Assembly: GCA_019748175.1 (NCBI GenBank)
Contig: JAIEPX010000002.1
Location: 1-64,000, forward strand
Origin: Gammaproteobacteria bacterium
GTDB taxonomy: Bacteria > Pseudomonadota > Gammaproteobacteria > JAIEPX01
DNA length: 64,000 nt
Reading direction: 5' to 3'
Shown here: one piece after another, positions 1 through 9,134 of the stretch
Numbering within the stretch: the first letter of the stretch is position 1
Layout of the letters: each line of letters starts with the position of its first letter
Notes under the pieces: generated by a model
The model's input: only the letters and a program-made list of their open reading frames with translations
Database searches by the model: none
What the model was told of the DNA's origin: nothing
Translations under genes and position numbers: made by a program

Positions 1-81
1 ATGGAAGATGGTTTACGGTTTGCAATTCGTGAAGGTGGTCGTACCGTAGGTGCGGGCGTCGTTGCGAAAATTACTGAGTAA
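1..81 (+). CDS. tuf: Elongation factor Tu, C-terminal end (partial)
   Basis: The window opens inside this gene: 26 codons and a TAA stop remain. The translated end, with [14 protein letters not shown], is the nearly invariant C-terminus of EF-Tu domain 3. EF-Tu delivers aminoacyl-tRNA to the ribosome as a GTP complex. The stop overlaps the rpsJ start by one base, so tuf and the S10 genes are almost certainly cotranscribed. The 5' part lies outside the window. Confidence 0.95.
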   Translation: MEDGLRFAIREGGRTVGAGVVAKITE

Positions 82-416
82 TGACAATGACAACGACAGC
101 AGCAGTTAAAAATCAGCGCATTAGAATTCGGTTAAAGGCATTTGATCATCGTTTGATCGATGTCTCTACCAAAGAAATTGTTGATACGGCAAAAAGAACG
201 GGTGCTCGAATCAAGGGCCCAATTCCTTTGCCTACTGATTTGGAGAAATTCACGATTCTTATTTCTCCATTCAAGCACAAAGATGCGCGTGATCAGTACG
301 AAATTCGTACGCATAAGCGCTTAATCGATATCATCGATCCAACAGATAAGACTGTCGATGCATTGATGAAGCTAGATTTGGCAGCTGGTGTCGATGTTGA
401 GATCAGCGTTGATTAA
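81..416 (+). CDS. rpsJ: 30S ribosomal protein S10
   Basis: S10 binds the head of the 30S subunit and, as NusE, pairs with NusB in transcription antitermination. The conserved core [17 protein letters not shown] begins near residue 11, and the protein has 111 residues against about 103 usually, because of a short Thr/Ala-rich N-terminal extension. The ATG at 81 shares its first base with the tuf stop; a second ATG at 87 would remove only two residues. There is no room for an S10 leader between tuf and rpsJ, so L4-type leader control as in E. coli cannot act just here. Confidence 0.96.
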   Translation: MTMTTTAAVKNQRIRIRLKAFDHRLIDVSTKEIVDTAKRTGARIKGPIPLPTDLEKFTILISPFKHKDARDQYEIRTHKRLIDIIDPTDKTVDALMKLDLAAGVDVEISVD

Positions 417-428
417 GAGGTTATAACA

Positions 429-1085
429 ATGGCAGTTGGTATTGTCGGAAAAAAAGTAGGTATGACTCGCTGCTTTACAGAAGAAGGCGGAGCAGTTCCT
501 GTAACTGTAGTCTATGTAGAGCCAAATCGAGTTACGCAAGTAAAGACGGTGGAAACCGACGGCTATAACGGCATTCAGGTTGTGGCGGGTTTGCGACGTG
601 CGAATCTTGTCAGTAAGCCTAAAGCTGGGCATTTTGCTAAAGCGGGTGTAGAGCCTGGTGATATGCTGTGTGAATTTCGTATTCACGAAGGAGAAACTTC
701 CTCCCTGAACGTGGGTGATCAGGTTAAAGTGGATCACTTTAGTGCAGGTCAGATGGTCGATATTCGGGGTACCTCAAAAGGTAAAGGTTATGCAGGTGTT
801 ATCAAACGTTATAATTTTAAACAACAGCCTGTAAGTCATGGTAACTCCCTAACCACACGTGCTCCCGGATCAATTGGTCAAAACCAAACCCCTGGTAAAG
901 TATATAAAGGTCGTAAAATGGCAGGTCATATGGGTAATGCCCGCGTGACTGTGCAAGGGCATAAAGTTTTTCGCGTTGATACCGCAACTAATGTGATTTT
1001 AATTAAGGGTTCAGTGCCTGGCGCACCTGGAAGTTACGTAGTGATTTTGCCTAGTGTAAAAGCCAAGAAGAAGGAGGCTAACTAA
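429..1085 (+). CDS. rplC: 50S ribosomal protein L3
   Basis: L3 is an early assembly protein of the 50S subunit whose long loop reaches the peptidyl transferase centre. The 218-residue protein is of normal length and begins [16 protein letters not shown]. The loop motif GQNQTPGKV near residue 155 holds the glutamine that PrmB methylates in relatives. Twelve bases separate it from rpsJ, and its TAA shares a base with the rplD ATG, which indicates translational coupling. Confidence 0.97.
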   Translation: MAVGIVGKKVGMTRCFTEEGGAVPVTVVYVEPNRVTQVKTVETDGYNGIQVVAGLRRANLVSKPKAGHFAKAGVEPGDMLCEFRIHEGETSSLNVGDQVKVDHFSAGQMVDIRGTSKGKGYAGVIKRYNFKQQPVSHGNSLTTRAPGSIGQNQTPGKVYKGRKMAGHMGNARVTVQGHKVFRVDTATNVILIKGSVPGAPGSYVVILPSVKAKKKEAN

Positions 1086-1702
1086 TGGCCATTAATTTAA
1101 ATCTTACTGGTGCATCAGGTAGTAAGTCAGTTGAACTGAATGAAGCTGTATTTGGTCAAGCTTATAACGAACCTCTTATTCATCAAGTGCTCACTGCTTA
1201 TTTTGCAGGGGCACGTGCTGGTACTAAGGCACAAAAAACACGTGCTGAAGTGAGAGGCGGTGGTAAAAAACCTTGGAAACAAAAAGGTACAGGCCGTGCA
1301 CGTGCTGGTTCATCTCGAAGCCCAATTTGGCGTTCAGGTGGTACAACTTTCGCTGCTAAGCCACGTGATTACAGTCAAAAAGTGAATCGTAAAATGTATC
1401 GTAGTGCGATTTGTTCGATTTTATCTGAGCTGGTTCGAAGTGAACGAATAATTGGTATTGAATCGTTATCATTAAATGCGCCAAAGACCAAAGAGTTGAT
1501 GGGTAAATTAAAAGACCTCGATTGCAATCATGTTTTGATCGTAATTAATGATCATGATACCAATGTACTGTTGGCAGCTCGAAATCTACCGAATATTGAT
1601 GTCTGTACAGCGGCCGATATTGATCCGGTCGGTTTGATTGCTTACGACAAAATTATTATGACTGTCGACGCCCTCAAACATATCGAGGAGAAATTACAAT
1701 GA
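1085..1702 (+). CDS. rplD: 50S ribosomal protein L4
   Basis: L4 binds 23S rRNA domain I and lines the exit tunnel; in E. coli it also represses the S10 operon. The extended tunnel loop is recognisable as [19 protein letters not shown] at about residues 67-85. The length of 205 residues fits the family. It overlaps rplC by one base and rplW by four bases (ATGA), so the three genes should be translated as a coupled set. Confidence 0.97.
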   Translation: MAINLNLTGASGSKSVELNEAVFGQAYNEPLIHQVLTAYFAGARAGTKAQKTRAEVRGGGKKPWKQKGTGRARAGSSRSPIWRSGGTTFAAKPRDYSQKVNRKMYRSAICSILSELVRSERIIGIESLSLNAPKTKELMGKLKDLDCNHVLIVINDHDTNVLLAARNLPNIDVCTAADIDPVGLIAYDKIIMTVDALKHIEEKLQ

Positions 1703-1995
1703 TTGATGAACGCTCATATAAAGTATTGCTTGCTCCTCATATTTCTGAAAAAGCGTCAATTGTTGGTGATCGACATCGACAATATGTTTTTAAAGTGATA
1801 AAAGATGCTAATAAGCAAGAGATTAAAAAGGCCGTTGAACAGCTGTTCAAGGTTAATGTGGATCACGTTCGTATTGTGAACAAGAAACCAACCATAGTCC
1901 GCAATAAAATTGGCATTGGGCGACGAAGCGGTTGGAAGAAGGCCTATGTGAAAGTCGCAGCAGGTCAGTCAATTGATTTTTCCGGCTTGGTATAG
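1699..1995 (+). CDS. rplW: 50S ribosomal protein L23
   Basis: L23 sits at the polypeptide exit and is the docking point for trigger factor and SRP. The protein has 98 residues, typical for the family, with the conserved pattern APHISEKAS near residue 12 and the basic segment around [14 protein letters not shown]. The start ATG lies in an ATGA overlap with the end of rplD. A short 13-base gap leads to rplB. Confidence 0.96.
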   Translation: MIDERSYKVLLAPHISEKASIVGDRHRQYVFKVIKDANKQEIKKAVEQLFKVNVDHVRIVNKKPTIVRNKIGIGRRSGWKKAYVKVAAGQSIDFSGLV

Positions 1996-2008
1996 GAGTT
2001 GAGTGAAG

Positions 2009-2869
2009 ATGGCTATTAAAAAAGCTAAACCAACATCACCGGGACGCCGTTTTGTTGTTGCACCTTCGAAAGAGGGATTGCATAAAGGACGTCCTTTAGC
2101 AGCATTAACTGTTGCGAAGGGTTCTTTAAAACCCGGCAAACGAGGCGATGGCCGCAATAACCAAGGCCGCATTACGACTCGTCATCGCGGTGGTGGTCAT
2201 AAGCAGTTATATAGAATTATAGATTTTAAGCGAGATAAAGACGGTATTACTGGACTTATTGAACGAGTTGAGTATGATCCTAACCGTAGCGCAAGTATTG
2301 CATTAATACTCTATGGTGATGGTGAGCGTCGATACATAGTCGCTCCTAAAGGCATGGCTCAAGGTGATAAAGTGATTTCTGGTCCTAACTCACCCATTGC
2401 AGTAGGTAATTGTTTGCCCTTGGCGAATATTCCAGTGGGTTCTACGGTTCATTGCGTAGAGATGAAACCCGCTAAAGGGGCGCAGATTGCACGTAGTGCT
2501 GGAACTTCGGTTCAATTTGTTGCGAAAGAAGGCGAGTTTGCTTCTATCAGAATGCGTTCTGGTGAATTGCGTCGTGTGCCTATTCAATGTCGTGCGACAA
2601 TGGGTGAGGTATCCAATTCTGAGCATAACTTACGCTCTTTAGGTAAAGCCGGTGCGAAACGATGGCGCGGTATTCGACCTACAGTGCGTGGTGTGGCGAT
2701 GAACCCAGTTGATCACCCACATGGTGGTGGTGAAGGTCGTACCTCAGGTGGTCGTCATCCAGTTAGTCCTACGGGTAAACCGACTAAAGGGGCTAAGACG
2801 CGTAAGAATAAGCGTACGAATAAGAATATCATCCGTGGCCGTGGTCGCGGACGTGGTAGTAAAGGTTAG
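2009..2869 (+). CDS. rplB: 50S ribosomal protein L2
   Basis: L2 is needed for subunit association and peptidyl transfer. The hallmark [15 protein letters not shown] near the C-terminus contains the conserved histidine. I chose the ATG at 2009 ([14 protein letters not shown]), which matches the family N-terminus; the GTG at 2003 adds only two residues. An AGGAGTTGAG stretch at 1994-2003 serves as the ribosome binding site. The length is 286 residues, and the C-terminus is very basic, ending [10 protein letters not shown]. Confidence 0.97.
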   Translation: MAIKKAKPTSPGRRFVVAPSKEGLHKGRPLAALTVAKGSLKPGKRGDGRNNQGRITTRHRGGGHKQLYRIIDFKRDKDGITGLIERVEYDPNRSASIALILYGDGERRYIVAPKGMAQGDKVISGPNSPIAVGNCLPLANIPVGSTVHCVEMKPAKGAQIARSAGTSVQFVAKEGEFASIRMRSGELRRVPIQCRATMGEVSNSEHNLRSLGKAGAKRWRGIRPTVRGVAMNPVDHPHGGGEGRTSGGRHPVSPTGKPTKGAKTRKNKRTNKNIIRGRGRGRGSKG

Positions 2870-2880
2870 GAGGATAGTAA

Positions 2881-3168
2881 GTGGCAGTACGTTCGAGTAA
2901 AAAAGGTCCGTTTGTAGACTACCATCTGCTAGCGAAAGTGGTTAAAGCGACCAAAAGTAATGATCGTAAACCGATTAAAACATGGTCACGTCGATCAACA
3001 ATCATACCTGAAATGATTGGTGTGAATGTGGCTATCCATAATGGTCGCCAACATGTCCCTGTGTATATCACAGAAAACATGGTTGGGCATAAGCTCGGTG
3101 AATTTGCGCCTACTCGTACATTTAAGGGGCATTCAGCGGATAAAAAAGTTAAGGGTAAAGAGGATTAA
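2881..3168 (+). CDS. rpsS: 30S ribosomal protein S19
   Basis: S19 forms a complex with S13 in the 30S head, near the A-site tRNA. The 95-residue protein shows the family signature [12 protein letters not shown] at the N-terminus and [15 protein letters not shown] towards the end. It uses a GTG start at 2881, preceded by a strong AGGAGG at 2868-2873. It lies between rplB and rplV in the normal order. Confidence 0.97.
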   Translation: MAVRSSKKGPFVDYHLLAKVVKATKSNDRKPIKTWSRRSTIIPEMIGVNVAIHNGRQHVPVYITENMVGHKLGEFAPTRTFKGHSADKKVKGKED

Positions 3169-3170
3169 TC

Positions 3171-3503
3171 GTGGAAGTTGCAGCAATATATCGTTATGCA
3201 CGTAGCTCAGCCCAAAAGGTTCGGCTCGTTGCTGATCAGATTCGTAATAAGCCCGTTGCTCGAGCGCTAGAAATTCTGGCATTCAGCAAGAAAGGCGCCG
3301 CTGAAATGGTTAAGAAAACTTTGGATTCAGCGATAGCTAACGCCGAAAATAATAAGGGTGCAGATATCGATGAACTGAAAGTTTCTGCGATCTTTGTTGA
3401 TGATGGCCCAACGTTGAAACGTGTTAAACCACGTGCTCGTGGTCGTGCGGACCGTGTTTTAAAACGGATGTGTCATATCACTGTAAAAGTGTCAGATGAA
3501 TAA
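3171..3503 (+). CDS. rplV: 50S ribosomal protein L22
   Basis: L22 lines the exit tunnel; its hairpin is a site of macrolide resistance. The family pattern [16 protein letters not shown] is near residue 9, and the hairpin [18 protein letters not shown] is near residue 84. The length is 110 residues, standard for the family. The start is GTG, two bases after the rpsS stop, implying reinitiation or coupling. Confidence 0.97.
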   Translation: MEVAAIYRYARSSAQKVRLVADQIRNKPVARALEILAFSKKGAAEMVKKTLDSAIANAENNKGADIDELKVSAIFVDDGPTLKRVKPRARGRADRVLKRMCHITVKVSDE

Positions 3504-3520
3504 GAGAGTGAGAATTTAGT

Positions 3521-4198
3521 ATGGGACAAAAAGTTAACCCAATTGGTATGCGTCTTGGTATCACTCAAGAGTGGACCTCTACTTGGTATGCTGACCGTGG
3601 CAATTACGCTGCTTTTCTGCATGAAGACATTGCTACACGGAAGTATCTTCGCAAAGAACTTGCTCAAGCTGCAGTAAGTCGTATCGATATCGAACGTCCT
3701 GCAAAAACTGCGCGAGTCACTATTCATACGGCACGACCTGGTGTGATTATTGGTAAAAAAGGCGGTGATGTTGAGCGTCTACGGGTTAAAGTTAGTGAAA
3801 TTATGGGCATACCCGCTCACGTGAATATTAAAGAAATTAAAAAGCCTGAATTGGATGCAACATTAGTAGCTGAAAGTATTGCGCAGCAATTAGAACGTCG
3901 TGTGATGTTTCGTCGTGCGATGAAGCGTGCAGTGCAAAATGCATTGCGTGCTGGTGCAGAGGGTATTCGAGTTGCGGTTGCTGGGCGATTGGGTGGAGCA
4001 GAAATTGCACGTACCGAATGGTATCGTGAAGGCCGTGTGCCTCTTCATACCTTGCGAGCCGATATTGATTACGGTACAGCAAGAGCAAACACCACATATG
4101 GTGTTATTGGTGTGAAAGTGTGGATTTTCAAAGGCGAAGTGTTTGAAGGCAAAGCCGCGAACACAGAAGCTGCTGAAGAACAACGAGATAAAAATTAA
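3521..4198 (+). CDS. rpsC: 30S ribosomal protein S3
   Basis: S3 forms part of the mRNA entry channel and its helicase. The N-terminus [14 protein letters not shown] is canonical. A type II KH domain is visible at about residues 40-110, with the GxxG loop in [14 protein letters not shown]. The protein has 225 residues and an acidic C-terminal tail ending AAEEQRDKN. Seventeen bases separate it from rplV. Confidence 0.97.
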   Translation: MGQKVNPIGMRLGITQEWTSTWYADRGNYAAFLHEDIATRKYLRKELAQAAVSRIDIERPAKTARVTIHTARPGVIIGKKGGDVERLRVKVSEIMGIPAHVNIKEIKKPELDATLVAESIAQQLERRVMFRRAMKRAVQNALRAGAEGIRVAVAGRLGGAEIARTEWYREGRVPLHTLRADIDYGTARANTTYGVIGVKVWIFKGEVFEGKAANTEAAEEQRDKN

Positions 4199-4210
4199 GG
4201 GGTAATGGCT

Positions 4211-4624
4211 ATGATGCAGCCGAAGCGACAAAAATACCGAAAGATGCATAAAGGGCGTAATCGTGGATGCGCTACTGTAGGCAATCGTGTATCCTTCGGA
4301 GAATATGGACTCAAGTGTGTTGGGCGTGGGCGACTGACTCAGCGTCAGCTTGAGGCAGCTCGTCGAGTTATAGCTCGTATCACGAAGCGTGCTGGTAAAA
4401 TGTGGGTTAGAGTATTTCCTGATAAACCGATTACGCAAAAGCCTCTTGAAGTTCGTATGGGTAAAGGTAAAGGTAATGTGGAATACTTTGTTGCTCTCAT
4501 GCAGCCAGGCCGCATGGTGTTTGAATTAGATGGTGTTACCGAAGAAGTTGCGCGAGATGCTTTCGAGAAAGCAGCTGCTAAACTCGGTCTCCCTATGGTC
4601 TTTGTAAAACGAACGGTGATGTAA
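4211..4624 (+). CDS. rplP: 50S ribosomal protein L16
   Basis: L16 organises the A-site tRNA elbow region of the 50S subunit. The N-terminal core [17 protein letters not shown] is canonical. Three in-frame ATG codons exist at 4205, 4211 and 4214. I chose 4211 because AAGGGG at 4197-4202 lies eight bases upstream of it and only two bases from 4205. The product is then 137 residues. Its stop shares a base with the rpmC start. Confidence 0.95.
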   Translation: MMQPKRQKYRKMHKGRNRGCATVGNRVSFGEYGLKCVGRGRLTQRQLEAARRVIARITKRAGKMWVRVFPDKPITQKPLEVRMGKGKGNVEYFVALMQPGRMVFELDGVTEEVARDAFEKAAAKLGLPMVFVKRTVM

Positions 4625-4821
4625 TGAACGCGAAAGATTTACGATCGAAATCGACTCAGGAACTGCTAGACGAAATTAAGTCACTATTACGTGAGCAGTT
4701 TAATTTACGGATGCAGAAAGGATTGAGCGAAGGACTGAAAACGCATCAGTTCAAACTAGTCCGACGAGCTGTAGCTCGTGTGAAAACAATTTTAGCAGAG
4801 AGAGAGCGTGAAAATGGTTGA
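4624..4821 (+). CDS. rpmC: 50S ribosomal protein L29
   Basis: L29 is a small two-helix protein next to L23 at the tunnel exit. The 65 residues match the family length, with the pattern [13 protein letters not shown] at the start and [15 protein letters not shown] at the end. The ATG overlaps the rplP stop by one base, and the gene overlaps rpsQ by eight bases, so translation is tightly coupled. Confidence 0.96.
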   Translation: MNAKDLRSKSTQELLDEIKSLLREQFNLRMQKGLSEGLKTHQFKLVRRAVARVKTILAERERENG

Positions 4822-5074
4822 AGTAACAAAGACAGCGCGGTCACTGATTGGAGTGGTCACGAGTGATAAGATGAATAAATCAATCATTGTGACTGTTGTA
4901 AATCACGTTAAGCACCCTCTTTATGGTAAGTATCTTAGACGTGAAAAGAAAATGGTTGCACATGATGAACAGAATTCATGTAAAGTTGGCGATACTGTTC
5001 AGATTAGAGAGACCCGCCCGATCTCTAAAACAAAAAGTTGGGTTTTAGACAAGATAATTGAGCGGGCCGCTTAA
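4814..5074 (+). CDS. rpsQ: 30S ribosomal protein S17
   Basis: S17 is a primary binding protein of 16S rRNA with an OB fold. The core [19 protein letters not shown] and [10 protein letters not shown] are characteristic. I take the ATG at 4814, giving 86 residues ([11 protein letters not shown]); a GTG at 4808 in the same frame would add two residues and lies within rpmC. The gene overlaps the end of rpmC and is followed by rplN after 19 bases. Confidence 0.95.
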   Translation: MVEVTKTARSLIGVVTSDKMNKSIIVTVVNHVKHPLYGKYLRREKKMVAHDEQNSCKVGDTVQIRETRPISKTKSWVLDKIIERAA

Positions 5075-5093
5075 TTTTTGGAGTATTAGTAGG

Positions 5094-5462
5094 ATGATTC
5101 AAACACAAACAATGCTGACTGTCGCGGACAACAGCGGCGCACGAAGAGTGATGTGTATCAAGGTGCTTGGGGGATCACATCGTCGTTACGCCAATATTGG
5201 TGATGTCATTAAAGTGACCATCAAAGAAGCGATTCCGCGCGGTAAAGTGAAGAAAGGCGATGTTATGTTTGCATTGGTGGTTCGTACGAAGCATGGTGTA
5301 CGTCGTGATGACGGATCCGTTATTCGTTTTGACAGTAATGCAGCGGTATTGCTCAACGCTAATAAACAACCGATTGGCACACGGATTTTTGGGCCAGTAA
5401 CGCGTGAATTGCGATCTGAGCAGTTTATGAAGATTGTATCATTAGCACCTGAAGTGCTGTAA
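5094..5462 (+). CDS. rplN: 50S ribosomal protein L14
   Basis: L14 contacts the 30S subunit in an intersubunit bridge and is the binding site of the silencing factor RsfS. The start at 5094 ([18 protein letters not shown]) matches the family, giving 122 residues. The open frame continues upstream to 5058, but that part overlaps rpsQ and lacks homology. GGAG at 5080-5083 is a reasonable ribosome binding site. Confidence 0.97.
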   Translation: MIQTQTMLTVADNSGARRVMCIKVLGGSHRRYANIGDVIKVTIKEAIPRGKVKKGDVMFALVVRTKHGVRRDDGSVIRFDSNAAVLLNANKQPIGTRIFGPVTRELRSEQFMKIVSLAPEVL

Positions 5463-5479
5463 GTGAATAGGTGATTGCG

Positions 5480-5800
5480 ATGGGACAGAAGATTAAAACA
5501 GGTGATCAAGTGAAAGTGCTAGCAGGGCGCGATAGAGGTCGCACGGGCACTGTATTACGTATGGTAAGCGATGATTATGTCTTAGTTGAAGGCATCAATA
5601 TTGTGAAAAAGCATACGCGTGGAAATCCACAGGCTGGTACACAGGGTGGCATTATTGAAAGAGAGGCAAAGATCCACAGATCTAATTTGTCACTCATTCA
5701 TCCTGTAACCAATAAAGCAGGTCGGATTGGGTTTAAAACGCTTGAGAATGGACGTAAAGTACGAGTCTTTAAGTCCGATGGCGAAGTGCTGGAAGAATAG
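5480..5800 (+). CDS. rplX: 50S ribosomal protein L24
   Basis: L24 is an assembly initiator of the 50S subunit and contains a KOW motif, seen here as GDQVKVLAGRDRGRTGTVLR near residues 7-26. The ATG at 5480 has an AGGTGA ribosome site six bases upstream; the GTG at 5471 is itself part of that site and is less likely. The product has 106 residues, which is normal. Confidence 0.95.
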   Translation: MGQKIKTGDQVKVLAGRDRGRTGTVLRMVSDDYVLVEGINIVKKHTRGNPQAGTQGGIIEREAKIHRSNLSLIHPVTNKAGRIGFKTLENGRKVRVFKSDGEVLEE

Positions 5801-5811
5801 GTGTATAAACA

Positions 5812-6357
5812 ATGACTAGTCGATTTCAACAACGTTATCGTGAAAAGATGGTTCCAGAGCTTAAAGTAAAGCTTGGATGTAAATCTGTGATGGAAGTTCC
5901 AAGGTTATTAAAAATTACCTTGAACATGGGTGTAGGCGAAGCTATTGCTGACAAGAAAATTGTCGATAATGCTATTCGTGATTTGACTCAGATTGCTGGT
6001 CAGAAGGCGGTTAAAACAATCGCTCGAAAATCAATCGCAGGTTTTAAAATTCGAGAAGGTATGCCGATTGGTGCGCGTGTCACACTTCGTGGCAGCCGCA
6101 TGTATGATTTCTTAGAGCGATTGGTATGTATTACAATCCCTCGAATTCGCGATTTTCGTGGTGTTAACGCGAAGTTTGATGGGCGTGGCAATTTCAATAT
6201 GGGTATTCGTGAACAAATCGTGTTTCCCGAAATTGAGTACGATAAAATAGATGCAATCCGTGGGTTAGATATTGCAATCACAACAAGTGCAACGACCAAC
6301 GAACAAGGTCGAGCGTTGTTGGATGCATTTAATTTCCCATTTAAGGATAAGGAGTAG
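5812..6357 (+). CDS. rplE: 50S ribosomal protein L5
   Basis: L5 binds 5S rRNA and the P-site tRNA in the central protuberance. The 181-residue length fits the family. Recognisable stretches are [38 protein letters not shown] and [19 protein letters not shown]. It lies eleven bases after rplX and five before rpsN, in the usual spc operon order. Confidence 0.97.
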   Translation: MTSRFQQRYREKMVPELKVKLGCKSVMEVPRLLKITLNMGVGEAIADKKIVDNAIRDLTQIAGQKAVKTIARKSIAGFKIREGMPIGARVTLRGSRMYDFLERLVCITIPRIRDFRGVNAKFDGRGNFNMGIREQIVFPEIEYDKIDAIRGLDIAITTSATTNEQGRALLDAFNFPFKDKE

Positions 6358-6362
6358 GGCGC

Positions 6363-6668
6363 ATGGCAAAAGTATGTATGGTGAACCGTGATAAATATAG
6401 AGCGCAACTCAGTGCTAAAGCTAAAGTTGGTCGTGAAGCTCTTAAAAAAGTGATCAAAGATCCTGATGTTGATTATGATGAGAAAATTACGGCGATTAAT
6501 AAACTGACACAACGGCCTCGTGACGAAAGTCCATGCCGACTTCGTCTACGATGTAAGTGTTGCGGACGTCCACGTGGTGTGTTGCGTAAATTTAAAATGT
6601 GCAGAATTTGTTTGCGAAACTTGGCAATGACTGGGAATGTTCCTGGTATTGTTAAGTCGAGCTGGTAA
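6363..6668 (+). CDS. rpsN: 30S ribosomal protein S14 with zinc ribbon
   Basis: S14 is a late-assembling protein of the 30S head. The 101-residue length is that of the long bacterial type, which usually lacks zinc-binding cysteines. Here Cys64, Cys67, Cys80 and Cys83 form CxxC-x12-CxxC, the spacing of the short zinc-binding type, followed by the normal ending GIVKSSW. An additional Cys66 lies between the first pair. The gene is in its normal place between rplE and rpsH, so it is the main S14 gene and not a spare copy. Confidence 0.96.
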   Translation: MAKVCMVNRDKYRAQLSAKAKVGREALKKVIKDPDVDYDEKITAINKLTQRPRDESPCRLRLRCKCCGRPRGVLRKFKMCRICLRNLAMTGNVPGIVKSSW

Positions 6669-6694
6669 AGCGATTTATTGATAGGATAGAAACT

Positions 6695-7087
6695 ATGACT
6701 ATGCAAGACCCAATTGCTGATATGTTGACAAGAATTCGAAACGGCCAAGCTCGTTCGAAGCCTACTGTCACCATACCACATTCAAAATTGAAAGAAGCGA
6801 TAGCTAAGGTGCTACAAGATTCTGGTTTCATTACCAAAGTCGATGTTCTTGAAGGCGCGAAAAAGTCCTTAGCGGTCACATTAAAATATCACCGTGGTGA
6901 AGGTGTCATTACGAGCATTGATCGTAAAAGTCGACCCGGTTTACGTGTTTATCGAGGTAAAGATAAGTTACCGCAAGTGATGAGCGGTTTAGGTATTGCC
7001 ATTTTATCAACTCCACAAGGCGTGATGACTGAAAAGCAGGCGCGTGTGAAAGGAGTGGGTGGTGAATTATTGTGTACAGTGTGCTAG
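6695..7087 (+). CDS. rpsH: 30S ribosomal protein S8
   Basis: S8 is a primary 16S rRNA binder and, in E. coli, the translational repressor of the spc operon. The start [18 protein letters not shown] and the ending [26 protein letters not shown] pattern are characteristic; the length of 130 residues is exact for the family. The start ATG at 6695 lies 26 bases after rpsN. Confidence 0.97.
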   Translation: MTMQDPIADMLTRIRNGQARSKPTVTIPHSKLKEAIAKVLQDSGFITKVDVLEGAKKSLAVTLKYHRGEGVITSIDRKSRPGLRVYRGKDKLPQVMSGLGIAILSTPQGVMTEKQARVKGVGGELLCTVC

Positions 7088-7096
7088 GAGTCGGTA

Positions 7097-7630
7097 ATGT
7101 CTAGAGTAGCAAAAAATCCAATTCCAGTACCGGCTAATGTTCAAGTGAATATTAGTAAGGATCAAGTGCATGTGAAAGGCCCCAAGGGTGAGCAGTTTCT
7201 AACTCTTCATCGAAGTGTGGGTGTTGTACAAGAAGCTGGCGTGTTAAATATCATCGTGAAAGACGTAGAAGATGGTGGTGATGCACAGGGCGGCACTGCA
7301 CGCGCTATTTTGAATAATATGGTCACTGGTGTGAGCAATGAGTTTGTTAAACAGTTAGAGTTAGTGGGGGTCGGTTATCGGGCCCAAATGCAAGGTGTTA
7401 ACTTGAAACTGAACTTAGGCTTTTCTCATGACATTATTTTTCCAGTGCCTGCCGGAATTCACATCGAGACACCAAGCCTAACGGAAATTACTGTTCGAGG
7501 TGTTAGTAAGCATTTAGTGGGCCAGGTGGCTGCTAATATTCGCAATTATAGACCACCTGAGCCTTATAAAGGCAAAGGTATTCGCTATAAAGGCGAAGTG
7601 ATTATTAAGAAAGAGGGTAAGAAGCAATGA
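7097..7630 (+). CDS. rplF: 50S ribosomal protein L6
   Basis: L6 lies near the sarcin-ricin loop and the factor-binding site. The beginning [12 protein letters not shown] and the C-terminal signature [15 protein letters not shown] identify it. It has 177 residues, and its two repeated alpha/beta domains span about 1-80 and 81-177. The stop overlaps the rplR start (ATGA). Confidence 0.97.
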   Translation: MSRVAKNPIPVPANVQVNISKDQVHVKGPKGEQFLTLHRSVGVVQEAGVLNIIVKDVEDGGDAQGGTARAILNNMVTGVSNEFVKQLELVGVGYRAQMQGVNLKLNLGFSHDIIFPVPAGIHIETPSLTEITVRGVSKHLVGQVAANIRNYRPPEPYKGKGIRYKGEVIIKKEGKKQ

Positions 7631-7980
7631 TAAATAAACGAACTGCGCGACAACGACGTGCGAAACCATTGCGAGCAATATCTAAACGATTGTTAAAGAC
7701 ACGTTTGAGTGTTCATCGTACTCCTCAACATATATATGCTCAAATTATTTTACCTGACGGTAAGGTGGTAACAGCGGCATCAACTGTTGAAAAAGAGTTG
7801 CGTGCGCAGTGTAAAAACGGTGGAAATGTAGAAGCAGCAAAATTAATAGGTAAAGCTGTGGCTGAGCGAGCTTTGAAAGCGAATGTGAAAACCGTCGCTT
7901 TTGATCGTTCTGGATTCGCCTATCATGGGCGCATCAAGGCACTTGCCGATGCGGCGCGTGAAGCTGGATTAGAGTTTTAA
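7627..7980 (+). CDS. rplR: 50S ribosomal protein L18
   Basis: L18 binds 5S rRNA together with L5 and L25. The 117-residue length fits, with [16 protein letters not shown] near residue 26 and [21 protein letters not shown] near the C-terminus. It overlaps rplF by four bases and is followed by rpsE after 17 bases. Confidence 0.96.
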   Translation: MINKRTARQRRAKPLRAISKRLLKTRLSVHRTPQHIYAQIILPDGKVVTAASTVEKELRAQCKNGGNVEAAKLIGKAVAERALKANVKTVAFDRSGFAYHGRIKALADAAREAGLEF

Positions 7981-7997
7981 CGACGAAGGGTTTTGAA

Positions 7998-8501
7998 ATG
8001 GTCGAAAATGAATTAGCCTCCGATGGTTATATTGAAAAGATGGTCTACGTTGGACGAGTGTCCAAAACTACCAGTGGTGGCCGCAAGATGAGCTTTGTTG
8101 CTCTGATTGTAGTTGGCGATGGAAAAGGCAAAGTGGGTTATGGTTTGGGTAAAGCTGCTGAAGTTCCGGCTGCTATGAAGAAAGCCAGTGCTGAAGGCCG
8201 TCGTAGCATGCGTAGTATCGACCTAAATGGTAAAACGATATGGCATGAAATTAACCAACGTTTCGGCGCTACAAAAGTATTTATGAAACCAGCTTCTCCA
8301 GGTACTGGCGTTATTGCGGGTCATGCGATGAAGGCGGTGTTCACCGTGATTGGGATTGAAGATGTGCTTTCAAAAGTGGTAAATGCCTCAAACCCGATTA
8401 ATGTAGTGCGTGCAACAATTAATGCGTTGACTGGAATGCGGTCACCTGAATTGATTGCTTCACGTCGTGGTAAAACAGTTAAAGCTGTGGTGGAGGGTTA
8501 A
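7998..8501 (+). CDS. rpsE: 30S ribosomal protein S5
   Basis: S5 contributes to decoding accuracy and to the mRNA entry helicase. The motifs [21 protein letters not shown] and [17 protein letters not shown] cover the RNA-binding N-terminal domain (about residues 15-70), and the S5 C-terminal fold follows. The 167-residue length is normal. The stop is one base before the rpmD ATG. Confidence 0.97.
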   Translation: MVENELASDGYIEKMVYVGRVSKTTSGGRKMSFVALIVVGDGKGKVGYGLGKAAEVPAAMKKASAEGRRSMRSIDLNGKTIWHEINQRFGATKVFMKPASPGTGVIAGHAMKAVFTVIGIEDVLSKVVNASNPINVVRATINALTGMRSPELIASRRGKTVKAVVEG

Positions 8502-8502
8502 T

Positions 8503-8691
8503 ATGGCTACTTCAAAAGAACTCAAAATCACGTTGATTCGAAGCCTGTGCAAGCGATTAAAGAAACATCAAGCTTGTGTTAGAGGCCTCGGTCTGAAAAA
8601 GATGCATCAAACGATTGTGGTTCAGGATACACCTGAAAATCGTGGCATGATTAATAAAGTTGCTTATATGTTGAATGTTGAGGAAAGTTAA
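8503..8691 (+). CDS. rpmD: 50S ribosomal protein L30
   Basis: L30 is a small protein of the 50S subunit. The true start is the ATG at 8503 ([14 protein letters not shown]), giving 62 residues; the reading frame stays open upstream into rpsE but that part is not L30-like. The pattern [15 protein letters not shown], then NRGMINKV, is typical. GGAGGG at 8492-8497 acts as the ribosome binding site. Confidence 0.95.
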   Translation: MATSKELKITLIRSLCKRLKKHQACVRGLGLKKMHQTIVVQDTPENRGMINKVAYMLNVEES

Positions 8692-8693
8692 TT

Positions 8694-9134
8694 ATGACCA
8701 TGCGATTAAATACATTAAAGCCAGCCCCAGGCGCTAAACGTGAAGGTGTTCGTCTTGGACGCGGTATAGGATCTGGAAAAGGTAAAACGGGTGGTCGAGG
8801 ACACAAAGGGCAGACTTCGCGTACGGGTTCTTCTATACCTGTAGGATTCGAGGGTGGTCAGATGCCTATCGCTCGACGTATGCCTAAATTTGGTTTCTCA
8901 TCAAAAATCGGTCGTGCAACGGCTGAAGTTCGTTTGAATGAGTTAAATAAAATTGAAGGCGATACCGTTAATTTAGAAACGCTTCTTGCCGCAGACGTTA
9001 TTAAAGCCGGTATTACCCGCGTTAAAATCTTTCTGAGTGGCGAACTGAAAAAAGCAGTGACCGTGAAAGGTGTTGGTGTTACTAAAGGTGCAAAAGCTGC
9101 TATAGAGAAAGCTGGCGGAAAGGTTGAAGTGTAG
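8694..9134 (+). CDS. rplO: 50S ribosomal protein L15
   Basis: L15 is a late-assembly protein with a long, basic, glycine-rich N-terminal extension, here [20 protein letters not shown]. It has 146 residues. ATG codons at 8694 and 8700 are both possible; GAGGA at 8680-8684 is better spaced for 8694. Its stop is immediately followed by the secY start, with no gap. Confidence 0.96.
   Translation: MTMRLNTLKPAPGAKREGVRLGRGIGSGKGKTGGRGHKGQTSRTGSSIPVGFEGGQMPIARRMPKFGFSSKIGRATAEVRLNELNKIEGDTVNLETLLAADVIKAGITRVKIFLSGELKKAVTVKGVGVTKGAKAAIEKAGGKVEV

Noticed and set aside
3890..4438. Long minus-strand reading frame (182 codons) opposite rpsC and rplP
   Set aside because: It is a shadow of two clear ribosomal protein genes, and its translation has no recognisable protein features.
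6000..6512. Minus-strand reading frame of 170 codons opposite rplE/rpsN
   Set aside because: Antisense to two highly conserved ribosomal genes; no homology or ribosome binding site of note.
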